This document shows, one piece after another, positions 49,764 to 62,444 of a stretch of 64,000 nt of DNA. The DNA is taken from NCBI RefSeq assembly GCF_028554725.1, contig NC_071671.1, positions 26,281,001 to 26,345,000 on the forward strand, written 5' to 3'. A program made the position numbers and the translations under genes. The stretch comes from Zeugodacus cucurbitae (Eukaryota; Arthropoda; Insecta; Diptera; Tephritidae). The notes beneath the pieces were generated by a model. It worked only from the letters and a program-made list of their open reading frames with translations. It was not told the DNA's origin and searched no databases. Every line of letters begins with the position of its first letter. Position 1 is the first letter of the stretch.

Positions 49764-50038
49764 TTTAATTGTTTTAATGGTGGAGATCTTAAAATATCAT
49801 TAGAATTGGTAGTCTGAAAATTATATCTACAGACCAGGCAGGTAAGGTAGGACAGAATGCTAGTTTTACAGTATTTTACAGAAAATCAAGGTTTAAGAAG
49901 GCTATATTGTATTCAGTAATACAGTAAACAGAATTAATGCCGGTGTCTAAATATACATACTATAGATGGCAATCAATTTGAGACAGCCTAAGAAAGAAAC
50001 CTCTTCAATCATTGGATGAAAAAAAGTTGTTCGATATA

Positions 50039-50461
50039 CAGTGGAACTTCTCTAACTCGAATCACCATAATCCACAAAAAAACTTCGAGTTAGAGAGACT
50101 TTGAGTTATAGAATTTTTCATTAAAAAATATTTTTTTTTTAAAGCTTTAAAATATAGATTTATACACAGTTTTATTTATTTACTTCGCATAAAGTTTTAT
50201 TTAAATACGTTAAAACATGTATTATGTCATTTTGTTTGTTGCACTTAGCTATTGTTTGGCTCTTCTTTTGTTTTTTAATTTATGCAATACTTATGATTGA
50301 GTAATATCATATTTTTTGTTCGCCTCAACACGAATATAGGGACTCTTTTAAAATTCTGCCTCGATAGTAAAATTTTAAATTTTGTAGTATGCATTGACCG
50401 AAAAGTTCGATTTATGAAAGGAAATTTGTATGAAATTTGACTTATATTGCCAATTCCACTG
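50039..50461 (-). mobile_element. Pogo-like MITE, copy 3 (423 bp), intact ends
   Basis: Starts CAGTGGAACTTC and ends AATTCCACTG, so the termini are inverted. TA lies on both sides (50037-50038, 50462-50463). Internal sequence is the reverse complement of copy 1 (2403), including the 'gattatggtgatt' segment. This copy defines the family's ends. Confidence 0.85.
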
Positions 50462-50463
50462 TA

Positions 50464-51727
50464 TTTTCTTCCTGTGATAGATTAAAAAACTATTATAATT
50501 TATAATACATGTCGATATCAGGGGTGAACCTTTTTCATATTGTTAAAGAAAATCGATAATATTCTCAAAATTATCCAAAGTTACATTGTTACAACTGTTT
50601 TTCTTTCCCCCTCTCTTGATAGTTTTAAAAACAATTTTAACTCCGAAACGTTCCTAAGTTTTAATATCAGTAAATTAAGTTCTTTGAATCAGTATCATTC
50701 AAAATGTTAACTGGGACTTACATAGAACATAACATTGAAATAGTTTGCGCTCATGCTGTTAGCGTAGATATTCATGAGTTAGTTGTTTGGTGAGTGAATC
50801 CCTAAATCAGTGAGTGAGTGTGTGAGCAAGTGAGTGTGACGCCGTTTGTACAGGTAGGCGGTAGATATACATATAGAAATGAATGTCTGTATGTGTGTAC
50901 CCTAACAATCTATATAGGCACATATGTGCATGCAAAATTACACATACATTCACGTATGTATATTTGTGTGTAATTTGGCAGTGTCTGAGCTGCATTTATT
51001 TATTTATTTTTGAAATTCATTGCATGTTCGCATTACATTCTGCTTATACCATGAGTTTCTTGTATGTTGTTTTTGTTGTATTTTTTTGCTGTTTATATTT
51101 TATTCTTATGTTTCTTGTTGTTGTTTTTGTATAGTATACTGGTGCGCCTGCGAGCTTAGCGCATACAAAACGCGTTCTGCAAAGATATTTTCACGTGTGC
51201 TAACGCCGCGGCACGTCCATCAGCTCAGTGCACAAAAAAACAGCGCAATTGTTGTTGTTGTTTTTTTGTGTGACTCTGGCTTAATTTAAGTGGCGAAATT
51301 GTGGTTGTTGTTGCGTGTTAAATATTCGCTGCATTTAGTATAGTATGAGTGTAGTTCGATTCATTCTAACTACTTCTACCTAGAGGTAGTACAAAAGTAT
51401 TTTGTATATTATTGTATTATTTTTTCTTATACTTCGTTCTCCCCTCGGTCTATATAGTTTTGTAGTTTGCGCGCTTCGTTGAAGAGCGCCAGTACTTTTA
51501 TATTTACTTTTCCTCCATTTATCGTTTTTTATCCGCTGTTGCTTTATACAACTGCCATTCCTGTTTGAGTTCGGCTTGTTGTACTGATCCTGTTATACGA
51601 CATACTTCGTTTTATGCTCTCTATATCCTTTGTTGTTTGCTTTGTCGTGTTGTTCTGTTTGTAGTTTTGCAGTTTCAGGATCACAGCGTCTACAAGTGTT
51701 GCCTTGAAATTTCCCTTATTCATTATT

Positions 51728-51773
<46 letters not shown>

Positions 51774-53436
51774 TAAAGTTATATATTTCATTCTGCTGGC
51801 ATATCCTTGTTCTGCCAACTTCAGTTAGAAATACAGCTAAACAGTTGTTCACCGTTTAGTTGGTGTATACAATATGCTTTCATTACCAGTTGTCGGCGAT
51901 CCATCACTTCTCTGCTCGTACATATGTACATATGTAACTGGCCAGCAAATTGACTTGCGCAGCTGAAATATTATTGAAATCTAAGGAAGAGATTATCTGC
52001 TTACAATTTTAAAATGGTGTAACCGCTAATTATTTCATTTTTATATAATTATACCAATTTACACGTTTTATATCAGTTGTTCTTTCGATTCACCACTCTC
52101 CAATGAAAATATCTACTATTTATGCATATTATCAAATCTAATAAGATTACTTATGTTGTTATGTAATATGATTTCTTAAATTGCGTTATATGGTACTACA
52201 CTCTTTCTTGTGTAAATAATATATAAGTATGTTACATATATCTGGTGAAAATTCCCTTCGCCAATTGTAAGAGTGCTTTCATCCAAATATTTAATAAGTA
52301 TTTTACCAAGCAAGCTAAGTATCACTATGCTTTATCGAATAAACTACCATATATAAGAGGGACTCGTCTCAGTTTAGTGAATTTGTTCGATGAGTAATTT
52401 ACCATCCCTAAAAGAGAAAAATATATATAACGAGATCGGTGACCGAAAATGAAAATAAAAGGTGAGGGAAGAACTATATACTCGAAAAACTAACACTCAG
52501 TAAGCATTATGTAAAGATAGTTTGAGTGAATTCTGAAGGACTTGGTATAGGAGTGGAATCCCATAACTAAAAGAGACAATTTCAATTCCTACTTCTCAAA
52601 AAACTAAGTAAGATCCCAGGCTTCTACAACGTCACCAAAGCCTGGATTGTCATATTAACCCAAATTTACACAATTATACTCACCTCGCAGATGGATTGCT
52701 ATTCACTCCAATGTGTTCATACATTAGCAAAGAAAAATTCCTAACTTAGTCTTATACCTAAATATGTGCAAGACAAACTTGAAAAGAAAACTTTGTGAAT
52801 TTCCAGCAATAACCTTCACTGTAATCTGCAGTTGTCAAATACATTTTTGAACACAAAAGTAAATAAAATGTTTCGAAGAAAATATTTTATGTGAATTTCT
52901 GCTGTATACATTTAAGTAGAAGTGGGAAAGTTTACTTCCTTAAATTGGAATTAAGTTATTCGGGGGAAATTTTAAGAAAAAAAATCAAATTTTTCTTTGA
53001 TAAGGTTTTTTTTATTCATCTTTTGTGCATTCTAAATTTTATTTTTTATTTTTTTTTTACATTTTTCTTTGAGAAGTTAATTATATTCAGATAACTGTAA
53101 TATTCACTAGAAAATTGATTTTTTGTTATTGTTTACCGGTTATTGTACGGATTATATATTTATTTAGTATTAGTGCATTGTACATATATAAGTATATATA
53201 TCTATCTGTCAGTTCCAACCCACTTTGCATAGTCTGAAATTATAAAGTCAATTCCAATATCTAACCTTGTAAAACCATTCTTCAACAATTTTGGGATTTC
53301 CAACTTTTATTAACGTATTTCTTTTGAAATTCTCAAATTTTGATGGATGATTGAGAAGCTACTGTTAATCAAATGTTAATTTGCATCTGAACTGATAACA
53401 AAAAACTCTTTCAAAAGTAATGCCGCAGTTCTTATA
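50464..53436. other. Intergenic interval with an (AT)n microsatellite
   Basis: An (AT)n tract of about 32 bp lies at 51736-51769. The rest has no recognised gene or repeat; the ORFs at 50883-51289 are Cys/Phe/Val-rich chance frames. Confidence 0.45.
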
Positions 53437-54396
53437 CTGGTTGGCAAATATCTCCCTTCCGATTTTTTTCTCTTTATAGCATTTATAAGCATTAAGCTTT
53501 ATAAACAGTGTTACAGTGATCGGATTTAGTTGAAATATGCGCCGTTTCGTTCTATAATCTGTTTTTATCTAGACGGCAATTTCATAATACCCCCCTCCTT
53601 ATTTGCAAAGAACTCGGACAGCCACTTTACACAAGCCTCTTTTGAGTTCAACTTTACACCACCAAGGGCGTTCGCCATGGACAGGAACAGATGGTAATCA
53701 CTTGGCGCTAACCTCCTATCCGAGCTCCCGTGACTGCTGACGAGTCATCAACGAAGGTTGTGGTCTGGCGTTGTCCTGGTGGAACACTACACACTTCCTG
53801 TTGGCCAATTCTGGACGCTTCTGGTCGATCGCCTGCTTCAAGCGGTCCAGTTGTTCGGAGTAGATGGTAGAATTTAGCCTCTGGCCATATGGGAGCAGCT
53901 CATAGTGGATGATTCCCTTCCAATCCCACCAAACACACAGCAAAATCTTCTTGGCCGTCAATCCCGGCTTGCCCACTGTTTGGGACGATTCACCGGCCTT
54001 CGGCCACGACCATTTTTGCTTGATATTGTCGTTTGTGATCAATTTTTCCGGTCGGCTGACTTCACCCGCTCTGAATCGTCGAAACCAATCCTCCGCAATT
54101 CGAAGTGATGTCAAGTGAACATCATTGATCTCACGGAACTTTTTTCTAGCGGATTGGCCTTTAACGTAGAAAAACTTTAAAATCGCGCGAATTTCGGCGT
54201 TAGTGAATTCCATGTTTACACGACTATAACTGTTGAACGCAATATCCAAACTAACCATGCATAACGTCGTTTTGTAGGTTCTGTCAAGACCTTTCACAGA
54301 TGTATAGTATTGCCAGATACGAGCTCTGTAGCTGTTTGTACATAGCCGCGAAATTCAAAAGGTTAAAAGGCGGAAGGGAGATATTAGCCAACCTTA
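53437..54396 (-). mobile_element. Defective mariner transposon (about 960 bp)
   Basis: Inverted ends share GGTTGGC.AATATCTCCCTTCCG. The minus-strand frame 54297-53716 has the mariner N-terminal helix-turn-helix (FYVKGQSARKKFREINDVH, then EDWFRRFRAGE) and part of the catalytic domain (ILLCVWWDWKGIIHYELLP, VVFHQDNARP). Three lesions are visible. An internal deletion removes the region with the first catalytic Asp. A TAG replaces a Trp codon near 53716. A small deletion takes out the block holding the third Asp, after which LAPSDYHLFLSMANALGG continues to about 53560. It is dead but mobilisable in principle if its ends are bound. Confidence 0.88.
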
Positions 54397-57300
54397 TATT
54401 AATGTACGAAATTATGTCCACTTGTGTGTGCTTACATAATCTAGAAGATTTTCGCGGAATATGTGGACCAAATGCGCCATTGCATATTAAGTGAACAATA
54501 ACATGCAACAGGACAACGGCGCTTACTATAGACCACTAACTATGAGAAAGTCTATGACACACACTTGATAGATTAGACAGTTGCCTATAAGTTAGATAAT
54601 TCCACATAAACTGCATACAAACAGGGGACTGACAGCTTGACTCTACTGAAACAACACTGCAATGTGCATACGGCGACACACTTCCACAACAATAAAAGCA
54701 TTTTGTGTGTGCGATCAACAGCTGCCGCCAAGCCATGCGCTTATTTACATACTTACATATTCAGCTACTCATAAATACTTGGCTGTGCGCTCCAAGAGTC
54801 ACCAGTCTCCCGAACACATTGCAACACACGTCGTCGCCATCCCCTATCAAGCCCTTCGGTTTACCCTCTGTCTCTGCGGCTTATTTACAAGTAAGTGTAT
54901 TTGCGTTCGATTCAATCGATTCCCCTCACAGGTCTAACCGTCGTTTACTGATTGGCGCGCCCAACAGGCAACATCTGCTCCACAGCCGTTGGCTTTCACG
55001 TGCGCCACAAGCCGCCGAAGACCTTACACCGCACTGACCCAGCTGTCGACATATTTTTATTGTTGTTGTTGCTGTTGCTGTTGTTGCAATTAAGCCAGCC
55101 TCACGAGTCAGTTGTTGAATAGGCGTGTGTCGATACAACGGCCAGCGCCATAAATCGTTTAAACTCTTCGCAGCCTCAATGTGAGCTGCGTGTGATGCGA
55201 ACGTAGTGCTGTAAACGGCTCTGGGAGCAGCAGCAGCAGTGGCCTGGAAATTATTGCTCCTAAAATAAACTGATATGCCAAGGAATATTCTTCCAATCAA
55301 CTACAACAACAAAAACGACTTACTTGACTTGCTGCATGAGTCGCATGCAACAATCGGCCGTTGTGGTGTCCTCTGCTGTGTTTGCAGTCAACTTGAGTTG
55401 GTTATCCTTTGTCAGGGTTTCTACTTTTATACTCTTTGTAATAGCTGTCTGCATTCCTGCATTGTGACCTTACAATCGTTCCAATTGTTCGTTGCTTCTG
55501 CTGCCGCTGCCTCTTCTTGTTCTTCTTCTGAGTTTTATTTCTGCTTCTAAACATCAATGACGGCATATGCCGCTGACTGTAGATATATACATGAGATTAC
55601 TCAGGTAGATATATGTATGTATTTTTGTTCTCAACTTGTTTTTTGTGTTCTCTTATTGTTGTTGTAAATTTACTTCCATTTAATTTTGTACGATAACAAT
55701 TTTGTTGCAATTTTGTATTCTCATTGCTTGTTCCTTCATTTCACTTTTCCCGTTGTTGTTGCTGAATTTAGTGGCATGTAGCATGTTTTGCTGTTGTTTT
55801 TCGATTTGTACCTTGCTCTGTAGCACATTGCCTTGCATACTTTTCATCGAACAGAACCGCAAATAATTGACAATGAATAAGGGAAAAATTAAAGGTTGGC
55901 AAACGGTTTGTGTGTTTTTTTTTTGTTGGGTCCGATTGTTGACCCTGTCGGAATATTTACTTAGATTTATTGCTAACGGAACACAGTGAGAGTTGAACGC
56001 TCTCTTTTGTTAGGGAAATACGTGGAATCGGAACATATGTATTTCAATTCCATATTTTGGTACATAATGCTTATGAAACAGAAAAGGATACTTAAAATCG
56101 ATGACTAAATACAGAACAATTATTCTATAATTCCATTCAAAATAGTTTAAGTATAAGCCTGTTCTCATATCAAATATTCGGCGTCCCATAATCATTATCA
56201 TGAATGTAGTAAATAGAGTGTTATCAGAATAAATAAGTTTTCTAGCTATTCACTTTAGTCAGACTTAGGTATAAACTTAAAATCAATGATCCAACAAAAG
56301 ATCTCAGTTAAATGGACCTTCTAAGTGAGGAATGAGCTTCATTGTATAAAGTTCTCTTCAGACTGGGGCTTATAAAGTGAAGTATTGAGCTCTGTGTCGA
56401 TTCAATGTTCCAGCACTGTGCCGAATATAATCAGTTATGGATTTTGAGATTCTGGTCAGTGATAGATAATACGAAAGGAAGTCGTCTGTATAAAAAACCT
56501 ATTTGATATACTCACAGAGGTAATATACTCAAATTGTTGGATTTGTGCTAATAGCAAGCGAAATCTCAAACGTAAAATTATTGTTTTGGTCTATATATTA
56601 TATTCAACGTTCCTCCCGCCTGTACTTGTAGCCCGTAGCAACCAAAATTTGTCAAAAGTTATGCCCGTAGAAGCAAAGAAAAAATGAGAAATGAATGTTG
56701 TCATAGCTCAACTTGTCTAGATAGTTTTTCACACATTTAACTTTTCAGTTTTAATTTCTCATAATATAAAAGATTAAAACTGAAATCCAACTATTACAAA
56801 TAATCTTATTATTAATAATTAATTATAAAAAAATAATATTATTCGACTGTAACATTGAGTTAATTTGAGAAAATTTTAAATATTTTAAAGTGTATTTTTT
56901 AATTAATACAAAATATCGGTACTGGTAACCCAGCGTTGTGAGATACTCGAGAGTGAGAAGCAGAAAAATCCGAATGACTAGAATATCTACGGTAGCTTAC
57001 GGTAGAAGCGGGTGGTAGAAACGGTGATTACTGTTCATTTACATTGAGATCTCATAAGACAGATTGTTTCGGCTCTCTCCGTCTTTACGTCGTTCAGTAT
57101 TTGAACTATTATAATAAAGAAATATATATAAAGCTGATTGGTTAAATATATATAGCTACACGGTATATTAAAGAACTTACCTGATTAATTTAAAGCATTT
57201 CTGAAAAATTTCAATAACTTTATTATATCTTTAACTATTTACTACATACGTACCTTAAAATATCAATGCAACTTATTATGAATAATCCAAGTTCATTGTG

Positions 57301-58138
57301 CTCTACATCAGCTCACCTTGTATAATACTCGTACTTTGAACTTTTGCGCTTACAAATTCTTATGCAAAACACATTCTCTTATTTTAATTTCCATAAACCT
57401 AGATTTCTATTGTTATTCCTAACATACTCATATTTCGGCGTAATTGTTGTCCTCCAAACAAATCTCATTTTCTCAGTAAATGCTCATCATGTCGACGCCT
57501 AAAAGTGCGCTATTAATTACGAGTACACATACTATTGACTTTATGCGTGAATATGTATCACTCTATAAGTAAAAGCATAAATATATACACACAAAGCAGT
57601 GTTTATTTATATGAAATTTTGTCTGCTGCCATCAAACGTATTATTACACTCATTATTTTTCTGCTTGCAATTAGATAAGGACTTCTGTTGAATTTGCAGT
57701 AATTAATTGGCGGGAAACTCGAGCAATTGCACACGAGCGTGTGGCAACAAAATGAAGCCAGACAAAATATATACTCGTGCACACAGTGTTGTGTATGTCA
57801 CGTGTCAATGTCACGAAACGGTTATTTGGTTTGGTATAGTGACATACGTTTGTGGGTTTCAGTTGAGTGAAAGGAATTGAGTCAAAGGAGTTAGTTAATT
57901 ATTTCGAATAAATATCAAAATTTTATGAAGAATTTCAAATTGTACAAGCATATGCTTTCAAAGAGCTATTCAATGTGTGTGTTCAATTTATTTGTTGCTT
58001 TAGTTTCCAGTTCAATTCTAACGTCGGCCTAATCGACGGCTTTTTAAGGGTTCTCTATATTATAGGAAATAGAAAAAGGTCACACAGAGTCTTGTCTGCA
58101 TCGTTACAGTATTGTTTTTGACTCTAAAATTTACAAAT
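54397..58138. other. Intergenic interval, nothing recognised
   Basis: Short CAG/CTG-type runs occur near 55065-55090 and 55235. The ORFs of 60-124 codons at 54662-55862 are low-complexity or frame shadows. I see no exon with convincing splice context. Confidence 0.45.
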
Positions 58139-58440
58139 ATGGCTAACAATGGCAAAATAAAGCTTATCGAAGACATTCGGAAGATAACCCATCAGACATA
58201 CGTATGTTTCATAGTATTAAGTGGCAATTGTCCTTTCAGAATCCATGCAGAGGTTAAAACTGTTATCGGATGCTAGCTGTAGAGCTTGCCTGGAAGAGGA
58301 CGAGATGGAAACGTCTCGTCACTGTATTCTGGAATATCCTACCATTGCCAGAACAAATCAAAGATTTCTTGGATGTCACTTTTTTGAACGACCGTACGAA
58401 TTAGCGGGTATAGAAGTGAAAAATTTGTGCAGATAGGTTC
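58139..58440 (+). mobile_element. Jockey-type LINE C-terminal relic
   Basis: The frame ending at 58436 contains DASCRACLEEDEMETSRHCI, the Cys/His-rich block near the C-terminus of Jockey-clade ORF2 proteins, followed by LEYPTIARTNQRFLG and ELAGIEVKNL. A preceding frame gives LSGNCPFRIHAEV, the block normally just upstream, shifted by one frame. Only the last about 90 codons remain. It is a pseudogene fragment. Confidence 0.65.
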
Positions 58441-58609
58441 AGGTTTCTGGCTACACAAAGGACTGTCTCTCATAGTCTAAGGGTGTTCTAATACAATCAC
58501 AATTCATTTACAACACATTGATAATGGAATGTCACCTGACTGAAGTATATATTTTTAGCTATTGAAATTCACTTTTAATTCTTTAGACTATATTCTCCTG
58601 TATATCTCA

Positions 58610-60343
58610 CTAGCTGACTCCGCAGTTGTTGCACTGCGTGAAATTATTTGTTGTGAAAACTAAGTTGAATTTGTATAGTGTTGGAAAACATTTATTTGCG
58701 ATTTTTCTAAATTTTTTTTCAATGTAACTCAGCTTAATAAACAACAGTTTTTGTTTTCTGTTCCGGTACGGAAATGTACAGAGAAGATGATTTTTCAACT
58801 CGTGAATGAAATTTATGCCACACACCTCCAGCGACTGTCTTTGAGACCTGTTGATTGTCATCCCAAATGCAAGTCTCATTGGAAACTGAACTGAAATGGC
58901 AAATCGTTGGAACTCAAAGAAATTCGTGGAATCAAGCATTCTGCCCCCTTGTAAGTCCCTTTAAAAAATTCTTGCAACTATTACATTACATTACATTGCT
59001 TGAAGATTGCGAAGCATAATAAATGACAAAGCATTATAATGACAAAGAATTTAGAAATTTCACTAGATAATTCACAGCTTCGTCTTCATTTTCAACATGA
59101 TCGATCGATGTGTATGAACAGAAATCTCTCGGAAGTTGACTTTAAGTCGTATAGATTAAATCATCGACATTGGTATTTTTGGCAGTTAAAAATCTACGTG
59201 CACTCAACCAATCGTAGTTACGATAAATTTGGCTAATGTTCGGATTGATATCAAACCATTAGAAGTATTAACCAGAATTTGCCCAGTTCTTTGCAGATCT
59301 TCTGCGGTGCTTTCCTGTTGCAGGAACACCCACATATTTATGGTCAATCATATGGTTTTCGCGTGCCGCCACAAGTACGATGACTTGAGACATGCGTTGT
59401 TGATTTCGAAATAACAGAATGTGTTTGTCAATAACAGTATCATTACGCCACCAAAGCGACGATTATTATTAAACAGATCTTTCATTGTTCTGTCAAGTGC
59501 TTCTAGAAAATTACGCTCATCTCATAGATGTTTCATAGATTTGCATGTTTAACTGAAGCTACAGTGTCGAATGTGCCGTTCTTCCAACTTCAAGTAGCGT
59601 TGCTGCAATTCCAGTAGATGCGAGAGCAAACTTAATGCCATTTTGAGATCGTATTGTTGCCAAAATCAATCAGGATTCCCAGTTCCATCGTGCGTATCAA
59701 GAAAAAAAGTCCACCATTTCCATCGTGGACAGCCTTAATCAATTCATCATAGGTTGTCTTTTGCTGCTCATTAAATAATGGAACATTTCTTTATATTTGT
59801 TGTTCCAAAGATATTCCGTCGTATGCACGATTCAGTACATCTCTAATTTGACGATTTGGTGATGGCATATGAATTTCAATGCTTCATTGTAGATGTCACC
59901 GTTCATTTACAATTCTGAATTCTCTGTTGCCACTTGCCAATTTCCGAATTGTTTTTTTATAGATAGATTGAAAAAAAAAATGTATGGAAAAAAGTCACTT
60001 TTTGGAATTTTACAATTTTCCGACTAAACCTTCCAAGATCCACAACGAACAACCTCTGAACATTTCATCAAGTATGGTCCCGTTCTCGATCCTTAGCGTA
60101 TCTAATCTTGAACCGCTTTCGCAGCGCAAGGAATGGAAGCCCTCAAAGATAAATAATTTCCCCCGTTTTTTACACATTTACCACTGTTTCTTCGCTCCTA
60201 ATGCTATGTAGCCTATAGCCTTCCTCGATAAATGGACTATCCAACACAAAAAGAATTATTCAATTCGAACCAGTAGTTTCGGAGATTAGCGCGTTCAAAC
60301 AAACAAACAAACAAACTCTTCAGCTTTATAATATTAGTATAGA
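58610..60343 (-). mobile_element. Helitron with both termini, helicase relic inside
   Basis: On the minus strand the element begins TCTATACTAATATTATAAAG at 60343, a form typical of insect Helitrons. It ends at 58610 with GTCAGCTAG, i.e. CTAG, followed by T. The insertion is thus between A (60344) and T (58609), as the family requires. A hairpin CGCAGT-tgttgc-ACTGCG lies 8 bp inside the 3' end (58621-58638). The interior holds a decayed Pif1-type helicase on the minus strand: a Walker A-like DGTGN stretch near 59690, a SGIAATLLEVGRTAHS-like stretch near 59570, and PMRLAFGMTINRSQRQSLEV at about 58880-58820. No Rep nuclease domain is seen. Confidence 0.85.
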
Positions 60344-62444
60344 TATTATTCTCCAATAGATATGTATGGTATACTAGTTATTTATTTTGTCCACCAAAAT
60401 CAGTGTGAAAGTAACAATTTCAAAAACCACTAATGCTTGAGCTGAGTAACTCAAAATAATTTTTATTTTTTCCTGAAGGAAGCAAAAACTCTACGACTTA
60501 TTCGAAGGATAACAAAAAATGGGATAACAAAGAACAAAATTTATTTGTTGTTGTTATTTTTTACTTACAACTAAGCTCACCGTGGAATATCGAATTACCG
60601 GAAGAATTTCCAATAAAAACCGCGCCACCTTTGTGCCGGCATTTGTGTCGCAGAACGGCAATCAACGGTAAATAGTAGGAAGTCGTTGGCAATACAGTTA
60701 AAAACCATAAAATTCACAGTTTTATAAGGAGCACATGCCACACCAGATACACCAAACACGCTTCAGCGATACGCATCAAAAGCCGTCTGAAAGAGTCGGC
60801 CGCGATGCGGCGAAGCGCGGTGAGCTGAAGCGCTGATGGCCTTTAAAGCTGATGGCGAACAAATGTCAGATGGCATAAAAATGTCAACAAAGTGTAGGAT
60901 TTGCGCTATGCCACTTTATTGGCGTGACGACGCGTAGTTTGTAGTTGGCTTAGCTGTAAGCAAAATAGCATCATACACAACACAAAAGCCTTGCGTATGT
61001 ATCTATATGCTTACATAGACACGGTTGTATCGATTACAATTTTACTTCAAAAATACATTTCAACGGCGTAGCGCCTAAAAGCATGCTACGTGTGCATGTT
61101 TGTGTGTTGTTGTTTCAGCTTTGAGTTTGTTGCTTTTTTAGGAATTTTTTGGCGAATTAAAATTTAATACTTTCAACCACGAAATATTTGCATTTTATAG
61201 TTGATTGCAGAGTTGTCATTTAGCGTTGAATTTTTAATGGAAAGTGTGAAGTGATTTTTATGAAGTGAGAGAGTGAATTGTATGGTAAATTATGCTGTAT
61301 TTATAAAAACAAAATATTAAAAAAATTATAAGAATTTAACCAGACTATTTGAAACATTTATTAGCTTTAAATGCGCCTAATATAATATAATGCCACTCTT
61401 GAAAAAAATGTTGCCTACATATAGGAGGAGTGCGGAAAAATTTAAGAATGTAATTAAAAATTTGTTTAAAAAAGAAAGAAATAAAATAGTGTTAAATTTT
61501 CGGCGTAATTGAAAGTACTTATTCATTACATTACGGTAGAGAGGTTCTTCAAATTATCCTTATACATATCTACTGCACACTTTTGCCATTCTATTTCAGT
61601 AATTCAGGAAATTTACATTTCATTTTCATTGTTGGCAACCCCAAATGACATCAGAGTATTAACGTTCTATACTTGCTTATTGTCATTCAATTAAGATAAG
61701 AATAAATAAGATGAGCAGGCGAATTAATAATAGAAAGCACGTTATTACTTTACATATATAGAGGGCGTAGGAAGAATTTTTTGTTCGAGGGAGACTAAAA
61801 GAAAATTGTCGATGATGATTTTTTTTATTGTTTGGACAGTTTGGCGTATACGGTTTCACATTAATTTAGAGAATAAGAGCTTGTAAAGATTCCATAGTTA
61901 AATGACTTGCATGAACAGATGTTTAGATACCAAATACTTTAGTAACTTATTCAATCAAAAGTGTTAAACCAAAAGTGAACAATTAATTTTCTCTTACTAC
62001 GGAGGGTTGTGTACCGCCAATACTGCTTTTCAATCAGCAGCTACGCCACTGTCACCCATGTAATTTAAACTGTAATATGCTAATGTAGCATATAAAAGCT
62101 GTTGATAGTGATAGTGAATAACTGGAAATCTTATATAAAAATGCATGCAATAGCGCATTCTTTCCGACGACTGTCTCATAAAAATTTATATTACCCCAAA
62201 TCTACATATCTTAACGGAGCATTTAGATTGCAGTAGCGAACGTAATTTTGGGAATAAAAAATAAAGCTAATTTATTCCTACACTTATTTTTTTGCTTTTA
62301 TTTAACAGTAATTTAAACTGTGATTTAATTGACAAAAAGTAAGTAGAGATGCTTGGGATTTTGAATTCCTATAGTTCCTATGGTTCCGAACGTATCATAA
62401 TTTGTTGATGTTGTAAGTATAATGAACTTACCTTATATGACGGC
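60344..62444. other. Intergenic interval; possible minus-strand leader near 60560-60860
   Basis: The segment 60560-60860 is less AT-rich than its surroundings. On the minus strand it contains a good donor-like CACGGTGAGC at about 60580, so it could be a 5' leader exon and promoter of a gene outside the window. No coding continuity is proven. The rest shows nothing. Confidence 0.25.
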
